The notes beneath the pieces are model-generated. The model was not told the origin of the DNA. It ran no database searches and was given only the letters and a program-made list of their open reading frames with translations. This document shows, one piece after another, positions 1 to 5,987 of a DNA stretch of 11,181 nucleotides. This DNA is from DATCVR01 sp036566745. GTDB lineage: Bacteria; Actinomycetota; Actinomycetes; Jiangellales; Jiangellaceae. Each line of letters starts with the position of its first letter. Positions within the stretch are counted from its first letter, which is position 1. Where the stretch lies: assembly GCA_036566745.1 (NCBI GenBank), contig DATCVR010000004.1, positions 1 to 11,181 of the forward strand, written 5' to 3'. A program made the position numbers and the translations under genes.

Positions 1-327
1 GGCGGCGACCGGTGCAGCCTGCGCGGCCGGGGCCGGGGCCGGGGCAGGAGCGGCCGCAGGAGCCGCGGCCGACGGAGCTGCCGCACCGTCGGCCGCGCCG
101 ACGATGGCGAGTTCGGCGCCGACCTCGACGGTTTCGTCTTCGGCGACCTTGATCTCGAGGAGGGTGCCGGCCACCGGGGAGGGGATCTCGGTGTCGACCT
201 TGTCGGTGGACACCTCCAGCAGTGGCTCGTCGACGGCCACCTGGTCGCCGGGCTGCTTGAGCCAGCGGGTCACGGTGCCCTCGGTGACGCTCTCGCCGAG
301 TGCGGGCAAGGTGACGGAGGTTGCCAT
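1..327 (-). CDS. sucB: Dihydrolipoamide acyltransferase E2 (N-terminal part, truncated by window edge)
   Basis: This is the E2 core subunit of a 2-oxoacid dehydrogenase complex, probably 2-oxoglutarate or pyruvate dehydrogenase. It carries acyl groups on a swinging lipoyl arm in the cytoplasm. Only the first 109 residues are visible. Residues 1-78 form a biotinyl/lipoyl domain opening MATSVTLPALGESVTEGTV, with the lipoylation motif STDKVDTE, so Lys43 should carry the lipoate. After residue ~78 comes a flexible Ala/Pro-rich linker, typical between E2 domains. The ATG start is supported by AGAGGA about 6 nt upstream. It lies 51 bp downstream of lpd on the same strand, so E3 and E2 are probably cotranscribed. 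The catalytic domain and the number of lipoyl domains are off the left edge, so 2-oxoglutarate versus pyruvate specificity cannot be decided; the symbol follows the usual actinobacterial lpd-sucB order. Confidence 0.9.
   Translation of the reverse strand, partial: MATSVTLPALGESVTEGTVTRWLKQPGDQVAVDEPLLEVSTDKVDTEIPSPVAGTLLEIKVAEDETVEVGAELAIVGAADGAAAPSAAAPAAAPAPAPAPAAQAAPVAA
25..48. repeat. GGCCGG hexanucleotide tract in E2 linker
   Basis: There are three perfect GGCCGG units followed by a GGCAGG variant. On the coding (minus) strand they encode alternating Pro and Ala in the interdomain linker of the E2 protein. Low-complexity Ala/Pro linkers are normal in E2 enzymes; the DNA repeat is a possible slippage site. 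Confidence 0.75.
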
Positions 328-378
328 CGTCAGTCCTCTCGAAGTCTGTGGTCGGGACGAGCCTATGCGGAAATCGAA

Positions 379-1809
379 TCAGTTGTGGACGTGCAACGGC
401 TTGCCGGCCAGCGCGAGGTGGGCCTCGCCCAGCGACTCACCCTGGGTCGGGTGGGCGTGGATGAGCTGGGCCACTTCGTCGGGCAGGGCTTCCCAGTTGT
501 AGATGAGCTGAGCCTCGCCGACGAGCTCGCCCACCCGGGCCCCGACCATGTGGACGCCGAGGACCGGCCCGTCGACCTCGCGGACGAGCTTGACGAAGCC
601 CTGCGTCTTGAGGATCTGGCTCTTGCCGTTGCCACCGAGGTTGTACTCGAACGTGGTGACCTTGTCGTCACCGAGGCGCTCCTTGGCCTGGGCTTCGGTG
701 AGCCCGACCGAGGCGACCTCCGGGTCGCAGTACGTGACGCGCGGAATGCCGGTGTCGTCGATCGGCACCGGGTTGAGCCCGGCGATCTCCTCGGCCACGA
801 AGATGCCATGGGCGAACCCGCGATGGGCCAGCTGGAGCCCGGGCACGATGTCGCCGACGGCGTACACGCCCGGGACGTTGGTACGCAGCCGCTCGTCGGT
901 GGGCACGAACCCGCGATCGAGGGCGATGCCGGCCTCCTCGTACCCGAGGCCCTCGGTGACCGGCCCACGCCCGACGGCCACGAGTAGCAGCTCGGCCTCG
1001 ATGGTCTCGCCGTTCTCGAGGGAGACCGTGACACCGGCCTCAGTGGTCTCGACCCCGGAGAAGCGCACGCCGGTCTTGAAGCCGATGCCGCGCTTGCGGA
1101 ATGCCCGCTCGACGGTCTTCGACGCGGTCTCGTCCTCGGCCGGCACCAGCCGCGGCAGCGCCTCGACGATGGTCACCTCGGCGCCGAACGAGCGCCACAC
1201 GCTGGCGAACTCGACGCCGATGACGCCGCCACCCAGGACGACGACCGACGACGGCACGCGGTCGAGGGTCAGCGCCTCGTAGCTGCTGATGACCTTGGTG
1301 CCGTCGATCTCGAGGCCCGGCAGGCTGCGGGCGTACGAGCCGGTGGCCAGGACGATGTCGGTGCCTTCGTACCGGACGCCGTCGACCTCGACGGTCTTGG
1401 GGCCCACGAGCCGCCCGGCACCCTGGACGAGGGTGATCTTGTGCGCCTTGACCAGGCCCTGGAGGCCCTTGTAGAGGCGCGAGACGATGCCGTCCTTGTA
1501 GGTGTGGACGCCCGCGACGTCGACGCCCTCGAAGGTGGTCTTGACGCCGAACTGCTCGCTCTCGCGCGCGTAGTCGGCCACCTCGGCGGCGTGCAGCAGG
1601 GCCTTGGTCGGGATGCAGCCGTAGTGCAGGCAGGTGCCGCCGACCTTGTCCTTCTCGATCAGGGCCACCCGCTTGCCCAGCTCGGCAGCGCGGAAGGCGG
1701 CCGCATAGCCGCCGCTCCCGCCGCCCAGGATGACGATGTCGAATGCTCCGCCGGCCTCACTGGAGGCGTTCGCCTCGGCCGGACCAGGGCGACCGGTGTC
1801 GTCCGCCAC
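379..1809 (-). CDS. lpdA: Dihydrolipoamide dehydrogenase (E3)
   Basis: FAD-dependent disulfide oxidoreductase that reoxidises dihydrolipoyl groups on E2 or GcvH and passes electrons to NAD+. At 476 residues it is normal for the family. FAD-binding GGGSGG is at residues 29-34. The redox-active disulfide is Cys60/Cys65 in GGTCLHYGCIPTK. The NAD-binding LGGGVIGVEFAS motif is mid-protein, the second FAD motif is TNVPGVYAVGDI, and the C-terminal dimer interface has the catalytic His453-Glu458 pair in HPTQGE. The frame stays open far upstream. I chose GTG at 1809 because GAGGAG lies 6 nt before it and because the neighbouring divergent gene occupies 1993 onward. An ATG at 1875 is the alternative and would add 22 residues without similarity to the family. 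It is probably cotranscribed with sucB. Close in sequence to the Streptomyces-type Lpd as I recall it. Confidence 0.96.
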   Translation of the reverse strand: MADDTGRPGPAEANASSEAGGAFDIVILGGGSGGYAAAFRAAELGKRVALIEKDKVGGTCLHYGCIPTKALLHAAEVADYARESEQFGVKTTFEGVDVAGVHTYKDGIVSRLYKGLQGLVKAHKITLVQGAGRLVGPKTVEVDGVRYEGTDIVLATGSYARSLPGLEIDGTKVISSYEALTLDRVPSSVVVLGGGVIGVEFASVWRSFGAEVTIVEALPRLVPAEDETASKTVERAFRKRGIGFKTGVRFSGVETTEAGVTVSLENGETIEAELLLVAVGRGPVTEGLGYEEAGIALDRGFVPTDERLRTNVPGVYAVGDIVPGLQLAHRGFAHGIFVAEEIAGLNPVPIDDTGIPRVTYCDPEVASVGLTEAQAKERLGDDKVTTFEYNLGGNGKSQILKTQGFVKLVREVDGPVLGVHMVGARVGELVGEAQLIYNWEALPDEVAQLIHAHPTQGESLGEAHLALAGKPLHVHN

Positions 1810-1840
1810 GTCGTGCTCCTCGATGTCAGCGTTGTCATCG

Positions 1841-1858
1841 CGGGCCGGGTTCGGCCCG
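1841..1858. promoter_or_regulatory. Hairpin in lpd leader
   Basis: A perfect 7-bp inverted repeat (CGGGCCG / CGGCCCG) closes a 4-nt loop, about 32 bp upstream of the chosen lpd GTG. It would lie in the lpd mRNA leader. If the ATG at 1875 were used it would be coding instead. A role as RNA structure or operator is inference. Confidence 0.35.
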
Positions 1859-1930
1859 GCCGGGATCAACAGCATCTTTCCACCCGTTGTTCCGGCAGGG
1901 GCAACCGGACCGGCGTGCACCCGGCGTGGA

Positions 1931-1947
1931 TACTGTCGCGATACCGT
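1931..1947 (+). promoter_or_regulatory. Candidate -10 elements for the 107-aa gene
   Basis: A direct repeat of GATAC with an 11-bp period gives two TANNNT hexamers, TACTGT (1931-1936) and TACCGT (1942-1947), 46-62 bp upstream of the plus-strand start at 1993. No convincing -35 box is seen 17 bp upstream. The lpd promoter should lie in the same 183-bp divergent gap (1810-1992), but I see no clear TANNNT on the minus strand. Confidence 0.25.
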
Positions 1948-1992
1948 CTGCGCTGGTTCGCGGGCTGTTTCGACGATGTCACGGAGGATCGG

Positions 1993-2316
1993 ATGGGTTG
2001 GTTCGGCCGGAGGCGCAAGAGCGCCGAGGGCAGTCTTGATCGGCCGTCCGACGACAACGACGTCCGTCATCTCCAGGACTTCGCCCGATCGCGACGAGGT
2101 GTCGAGGCCTTCGTCGAACCCCCCACGACCATGACAGCCACCACCGTCGTCCTCGTCGCCCACGACGGTGAATGGACCAGGCGCCGGGTCCGCGACGCCG
2201 CGGCCGCCCACGATCTCGCCCGCAAGCTGGCGATCCCGGCCTACGACGCGCAGGTCGTCGGCTACCCCCAGCGGATGCGCGACTGGAACCGCAAGAACGG
2301 CAACCGCGGCGCCTGA
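1993..2316 (+). CDS. Small conserved-looking protein of unknown function (107 aa)
   Basis: Function not recognised. The ATG start is very well supported: GGAGG at 1983-1987, 5 nt upstream. The N-terminus MGWFGRRRKS is short and basic and is not a convincing signal peptide. A charged segment around residues 17-35 follows. Two stretches look conserved: residues 33-66, running from SRRGVEAFVEPPTT to a strand-rich VVLVAHDGEWTRRRV, and residues 81-99, IPAYDAQVVGYPQRMRDWN. The protein is soluble-looking, with no membrane segment, no cysteine and no metal motif. I recall similar ~100-residue proteins in actinobacteria, but cannot name a characterised member. It is divergent from lpd across a 183-bp gap and 135 bp upstream of the DGPF genes, so it is probably transcribed alone. 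Codon usage matches the neighbours, which supports it as a real gene. Confidence 0.85.
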   Translation: MGWFGRRRKSAEGSLDRPSDDNDVRHLQDFARSRRGVEAFVEPPTTMTATTVVLVAHDGEWTRRRVRDAAAAHDLARKLAIPAYDAQVVGYPQRMRDWNRKNGNRGA

Positions 2317-2372
2317 GGCCACTCCCGCCCCGGCTCAACGAGAGGGGGTCGCACGAAACTCGTCGGCGACGC

Positions 2373-2399
2373 TGTCGATCCGGGTGAGGCGTGGTTCGT
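2373..2399 (+). promoter_or_regulatory. Candidate ECF-type promoter for the DGPF gene pair
   Basis: TGTCGA at 2373-2378 matches the -35 element I recall for the ECF42 sigma group. An 18-bp spacer then leads to CGT at 2397-2399, a partial match to an ECF -10 element. The start codon is at 2452, giving a leader of about 45 nt. Caution: TGTCGA occurs several times by chance in this GC-rich window, and the -10 and spacing are imperfect. Confidence 0.3.
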
Positions 2400-2451
2400 G
2401 GGAAGGGTGAGAGCGTCGAGATGCGACGCTGCGAACGTCCCGGGAGGACCG

Positions 2452-2799
2452 ATGAAGTACGTGATGCTGATCTGCGGGCCGGACGAGTGGGACGGCGATC
2501 CCGACCAGGAGGCCGCGGACATGGAGCGCATCGGGGCATGGATGGAAGCGCAGTCCGCCGCGGGGGCGATCGCACATCCGGGCTACCAACTGGCCGCACC
2601 GGCCACGGCGCGCACCCTCCGGCCCGGGGCTGATTCCACCGCGATCGTCACCGACGGTCCGTTCGTCGAGGCCCAGGAGGTCATCGGTGGCGTCGTCGTC
2701 CTCGAACACGACAACATCGACGACGCCGTCAAGGCGGCGTCCGAATGGGTCCGTATCAACCCGGCCTGGGCGATCGAAGTCCGCCCGGTCGTCGCCTGA
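2452..2799 (+). CDS. DGPF/YCII-domain protein, first of tandem pair
   Basis: A 115-residue small protein of the YCII-related (DGPF) family, which has a ferredoxin-like fold. The biochemical role of DGPF members is not established, although they are repeatedly found beside ECF42-type sigma factors. The start MKYVMLICGP is typical of the family. The hallmark DGPF is at residues 68-71, followed by the conserved Glu73 and GG (79-80), and a C-terminal VRPV strand. ATG at 2452 is chosen because GGGAGG ends 4 nt before it; an upstream in-frame ATG at 2398 would add residues unlike the family. The second DGPF gene starts 10 bp after this stop, so the two are almost certainly one operon. A paralogue of the next gene, it shares a 29-bp identical stretch with it. 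Confidence 0.92.
   Translation: MKYVMLICGPDEWDGDPDQEAADMERIGAWMEAQSAAGAIAHPGYQLAAPATARTLRPGADSTAIVTDGPFVEAQEVIGGVVVLEHDNIDDAVKAASEWVRINPAWAIEVRPVVA
2645..2673. repeat. 29-bp direct repeat, copy 1 (DGPF motif)
   Basis: This stretch is identical to 3000-3028, 355 bp away. It encodes the VTDGPFVEA core of the first DGPF protein. Identity at synonymous positions suggests a fairly recent duplication or gene conversion, although motif conservation plus GC-biased codons also contributes. Confidence 0.85.
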
Positions 2800-2809
2800 G
2801 GGGGCTGAG

Positions 2810-3154
2810 ATGGAGTTCTTCGCGATAGCCACGTCCGGTCCGCCGGACACCACTCCCGCCGAGATCCAGGCGATGGTCGAGAACATCGGTGCCTGGTTCG
2901 AGAAGTACGGCGCCCAGGGCAAGATCGCCTGGTACGGCCACCAGCTCGCCGGTCCCGAGACCGCCCGCACGATCCGGGCCGACGCCGATGGCACGCCGGT
3001 CGTCACCGACGGTCCGTTCGTCGAGGCCAAGGAGGCGATCGGAGGCATTGCCACGCTCGAGTGCGCCTCGATGGACGAAGCCGTCGAGATGTCCACCGCA
3101 TGGGCCAGCGAGTTCGGGCTGACGCTCGAGCTACGGCCCGTGCTCGACATGTGA
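2810..3154 (+). CDS. DGPF/YCII-domain protein, second of tandem pair
   Basis: A 114-residue protein of the YCII-related (DGPF) family, paralogous to the gene just upstream. The hallmark DGPF is at residues 67-70, followed by VEAKEAIGG, close to the family consensus. The two proteins align end to end: IGAW near residue 27, a QLAGPETART segment, the DGPF core, and a C-terminal ELRPV strand. The ATG lies 10 bp after the upstream stop, with a G-rich run (GAGGGGG) in front as ribosome binding site, so translation is probably coupled. Its last 24 bp overlap the end of the ECF42-type sigma factor gene on the opposite strand, an unusual geometry for this association. Function is not established; the family's link with ECF42 suggests a shared response. 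Confidence 0.92.
   Translation: MEFFAIATSGPPDTTPAEIQAMVENIGAWFEKYGAQGKIAWYGHQLAGPETARTIRADADGTPVVTDGPFVEAKEAIGGIATLECASMDEAVEMSTAWASEFGLTLELRPVLDM
3000..3028. repeat. 29-bp direct repeat, copy 2 (DGPF motif)
   Basis: The second copy of the stretch at 2645-2673, in the corresponding place of the second DGPF gene. Divergence resumes at the next codon (CAG versus AAG). Confidence 0.85.
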
Positions 3155-4384
3155 GTCGGGCCCGACCGACGAGTCGAGGCGGCGGGCCAGCAGGTCGCGT
3201 TCGGCCGGATTGACGGCCAGGTCGTAGGCCCGCTGGTCCGCCGCACGTGCGGCGTCCTCGCGCCCGAGGTCGCGCAGGAACTGGGCGCGGGTGGAGTGGT
3301 ACAGCCGGTATCCGTCGAGCACTCCGGACTCGCGTTCGACCTCGGCCAGGGCCGCCGCCGGACCCTCGACGTACCGCGTGGCGACCGCTCGGTTGAGGCG
3401 GACCACCGGCGACGGCGCAAGCTGGTCGAGGTAGGTGTACAGCTGGCGGATCTGCGTCCAGTCGGTCGCCTCCCAGGTCGGCGCGGTGGCGTGGACGGCG
3501 GCGACCGCGGCCTGGAGCTGATACGGGCCGGGCCGGCCGAGAGCGGCTGCCCGGCGCAGGAGGAGGTCGCCCTGCTCGATCTCGGCGCGGTCCCAGCGCG
3601 AGCGGTCCTGCCGGGCGAGCAGGACGAGCTGCCCCCACCCCTCGAACCGGGTGGTGGCCCGCGACCGGTGGAACGCGATGATGGCCCGAAGCGCCAGCAC
3701 CTCCGGTTCGGTGGGCATGAGCTGGACCAGCAGGTCCGCCAGGCCGATCGACTCGCGCACGAGGTCCTCCCGCTCGGGGACCTGGGCCGACGACGCGAGC
3801 CAGCCCTCGTTGAACACCAGGTAGATCACGCTCAGCACCTCGCCCAGCCGGACGGCGAGGTCCTCGGGCTCCGGCACCGCGAAGCGGACGCCCTGCTCGC
3901 GGAGGCTGCGCTTGGCCCGGACCAGCCGAGCGGCGAGTGTGGGCTCGGAGACCAGGAACGCCGCGGCGATCTCGGCCGTGGTGAGGCCGCATACGCTGCG
4001 CAACGTCAGCGCGATCTGCTGTTCGCGCGAGATCGCCGGGTGGCAGCAGGCGAACACGAGCGCGAGGCGGTCGTCGTCGGGCTCGCCGCCGGCATCGTCG
4101 ACCGTGGCCCCGAGCACCGACAGCTTCTGGGCGCCCACGCGATCGCGGCGCAGCCGGTCGAGGGCCTTGCGCCGCGCGGTGGTCATCAGCCAGCCGGCCG
4201 GGTTCTCCGGCGCGCCGTCGCGCTCCCAGTGGGTCAGCGCCTCGGCGACGGCGTCCTGGAGACAGTCCTCGGCCAGGTCGAGGTCACCGAAACGCCGGGC
4301 CAGCGCACCGACGAGAGCCGGGCGTTCGCGGCGCAGCACGGCATCGAGCTGCGCGGCGTCGCCGGGTGGCGGCTGCGGTGGCAT
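3131..4384 (-). CDS. ECF42-type RNA polymerase sigma factor with C-terminal extension
   Basis: A 417-residue sigma factor, about twice the length of a minimal ECF sigma. Region 2 spans about residues 15-81: the DLDLAEDCLQDAVAEAL segment binds core polymerase, and ENPAGWLMTTARRKALDRLRR recognises the -10. Region 4 spans about 105-165, with a helix-turn-helix in GLTTAEIAAAFLVSEPTLAARLVRAK. The remaining ~240 residues are a helical, TPR-like extension ending in DGYRLYHSTRAQFLRDLGR. This architecture and the adjacent DGPF genes are the hallmarks of group ECF42. No anti-sigma factor is seen; the extension is thought to control activity in this group. ATG at 4384 is chosen at the start of family similarity, with AGGA about 7 nt upstream. 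The gene lies 40 bp downstream of pepA on the same strand, so read-through from pepA is possible. It is convergent with, and overlaps by 24 bp, the second DGPF gene. Confidence 0.93.
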   Translation of the reverse strand: MPPQPPPGDAAQLDAVLRRERPALVGALARRFGDLDLAEDCLQDAVAEALTHWERDGAPENPAGWLMTTARRKALDRLRRDRVGAQKLSVLGATVDDAGGEPDDDRLALVFACCHPAISREQQIALTLRSVCGLTTAEIAAAFLVSEPTLAARLVRAKRSLREQGVRFAVPEPEDLAVRLGEVLSVIYLVFNEGWLASSAQVPEREDLVRESIGLADLLVQLMPTEPEVLALRAIIAFHRSRATTRFEGWGQLVLLARQDRSRWDRAEIEQGDLLLRRAAALGRPGPYQLQAAVAAVHATAPTWEATDWTQIRQLYTYLDQLAPSPVVRLNRAVATRYVEGPAAALAEVERESGVLDGYRLYHSTRAQFLRDLGREDAARAADQRAYDLAVNPAERDLLARRLDSSVGPDSHVEHGP

Positions 4385-4424
4385 GTCCCCATCCTGGCCC
4401 AGCGGCAGCCGGGCGCCCGGGGTC

Positions 4425-5927
4425 TCAGAGGTTTCCGGCGGCGGCGTCCTCGACCAGCTGGACCAATGTGCGCACGGCCGCGCCGGTGCCGCCCTTGGGG
4501 GTGTACCCGAACGGCGTGGCGTCGTTGAACGCCGGGCCGGCGATGTCGAGGTGGGCCCAGGCGACGCCGTCGGGGACGAACTCGCGCAGGAACACGCCGG
4601 CCTGCAATGCCCCGCCCCAGCGGTCGCCCATGTTGGCGATGTCGGCGATCTGCGAGTCGAGCTTCTCGCGCAGCTCGCCGGGCAGGGGGAGCGGCCACAT
4701 CTGCTCACCGGCCCGGACCGAGGCGTCGTGGACCTTCGTGGCGAGCTCGTCGTCGTGCGCCATGATGCCGGCCACACGGCTGCCCAGCGCCACCACCGCG
4801 GCACCGGTGAGGGTGGCGACGTCGATGATGAGGTCCGGCTCGTCCTCGCCGGCCCGGACGATCGCGTCGGCGAGAACCAGGCGGCCCTCGGCATCGGTGT
4901 TGAGCACCTCGACCGTCGTGCCGCCGTAGATCGAGATGACGTCCGACGGACGCTGAGCGCTGCCCGAGGGCATGTTCTCGGCCATGGCGGCGTACGCGGT
5001 CACGGCCACCTTCGGGGCGAGCTGGGCGACGGCGGCGATGGCCGAGACGACAGCCGCGGCGCCGCCCATGTCGCACTTCATCGTCGTCATCGAGTCGGCG
5101 GGCTTGAGCGACAGGCCGCCGGAGTCGAACGTGATGCCCTTGCCGACCAGCGCGACGTGGGTGCTCGCCTTGGCCGGGCGGTAGGCGATGCGGACCAGCC
5201 GCGGGGGGTTGGCCGAACCCTGGCCGACCCCGATCAGGCCGCCGTACCCGCCCTTGGCCAGGGCCTTCTCGTCGAATACCTCGACGGTGAGCTTGAGGCC
5301 CTTGGCGTACTTGGTGGCGGCGTCGGCGAACGTCCTGGGGGTGAGGTCGCGCGGCGGGACGTTGATCCAGTCGCGGGTCTGGTTGACGGCGGCGCTGACG
5401 ACCTCGGCGCGGGCCACGGCGTCCTTGACGGCCTTCGCCTTCACCCCAGGGCCCACGATGGTCACGGCGCCGAGGGGCGGCGTGGTGGCGGCGGTCTTGT
5501 ACTCGTCGAAGCTGTAGGCGCCGAGCAGCACGCCTTCGGCCACGGCGGCGGCCTCGCCCGGACCGTCGATCGGCAGGGCCACGGCGGCGCTGGCGACACC
5601 GGCGAGCGCGCGGGCGGCAGCTCCGGCGGCGCGGCGCAGCGTCTCCGATCTGGCCGGGGAGGCGTCGTCGGCGATCGGGCCGGTGCCGACCACGACCAGC
5701 ACCGCGGCCTTGGTCTTGCCGAGCGTGGGGACCTTGACGACCTCGTCGGCCTTGCCGGTGACCCCCAGCGTCGTCAGCGTCGCGGTCAGCGAGCCACCGA
5801 ACGCCCGGTCGACCGTCTCGGCGCCGAGCAGCAGCGCAGGGCCGTCCTCGCCGGGCGCGACACCGACGACGATGGCGTCGACCTTGAGACCGGTCGGGTC
5901 GGCGGAGGACAGAGCGATGGTGGTCAC
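4425..5927 (-). CDS. pepA: Leucyl aminopeptidase (M17 family)
   Basis: A cytosolic zinc/manganese aminopeptidase that removes N-terminal residues, preferring leucine, in peptide turnover. It normally works as a hexamer. At 500 residues it is normal for the family. The divergent N-terminal domain covers about residues 1-165 and the catalytic domain about 170-500. Metal ligands and catalytic residues align with E. coli PepA: Lys263 and Asp268 (VGKGITFDSGG), Lys275, Asp286 (CDMGG), and the signature NTDAEGRL at 343-350 supplying Asp345, Glu347 and Arg349. The start is GTG at 5927, with AGGAG 4 nt upstream. The gene begins 60 bp after the phosphoesterase and may have its own promoter. A pepA close to lpd and sucB is common in actinobacteria; here the DGPF/sigma block and the 107-residue gene separate them. 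Confidence 0.96.
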   Translation of the reverse strand: MTTIALSSADPTGLKVDAIVVGVAPGEDGPALLLGAETVDRAFGGSLTATLTTLGVTGKADEVVKVPTLGKTKAAVLVVVGTGPIADDASPARSETLRRAAGAAARALAGVASAAVALPIDGPGEAAAVAEGVLLGAYSFDEYKTAATTPPLGAVTIVGPGVKAKAVKDAVARAEVVSAAVNQTRDWINVPPRDLTPRTFADAATKYAKGLKLTVEVFDEKALAKGGYGGLIGVGQGSANPPRLVRIAYRPAKASTHVALVGKGITFDSGGLSLKPADSMTTMKCDMGGAAAVVSAIAAVAQLAPKVAVTAYAAMAENMPSGSAQRPSDVISIYGGTTVEVLNTDAEGRLVLADAIVRAGEDEPDLIIDVATLTGAAVVALGSRVAGIMAHDDELATKVHDASVRAGEQMWPLPLPGELREKLDSQIADIANMGDRWGGALQAGVFLREFVPDGVAWAHLDIAGPAFNDATPFGYTPKGGTGAAVRTLVQLVEDAAAGNL

Positions 5928-5956
5928 GGTGCTCCTGACGTCGTGGTGCCGGGATA

Positions 5957-5978
5957 GCGGCGATTGCCGCCGATGTTA
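5957..5978 (-). promoter_or_regulatory. Candidate pepA promoter -10 and leader hairpin
   Basis: On the minus strand TAACAT (5978-5973) fits TANNNT. It is followed by a 5-bp stem GCGGC / GCCGC with a 4-nt loop (5970-5957). Transcription would start near 5966 and leave a leader of about 39 nt ahead of the pepA GTG. The -35 position (about 5996-6001, CTTCAG) is weak. The hairpin could instead help end the phosphoesterase transcript. Confidence 0.28.
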
Positions 5979-5987
5979 CTTGCGGTC

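Noticed and set aside
385..1282. Plus-strand open frames across lpd.
   Set aside because: They mirror the lpd codons; no start signals or recognisable domains.
1876..2322. N-terminal extension of lpd upstream of 1875 (open frame to 2322).
   Set aside because: It has no similarity to Lpd and runs antisense through the well-supported 107-residue gene. Good start signals exist at 1809.
3003..3992. A 329-codon minus-strand frame overlapping the sigma factor and the DGPF gene.
   Set aside because: Arg/Pro/Ala-rich low-complexity translation typical of a shadow frame; the overlapping sigma factor and DGPF genes are well supported.
3912..5957. A very long plus-strand open frame (681 codons) opposite pepA and the sigma factor.
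   Set aside because: Composition is a GC-driven mirror of the pepA and sigma codons, rich in Gly/Arg/Asp with no family motif. The minus-strand genes have complete catalytic and structural signatures.
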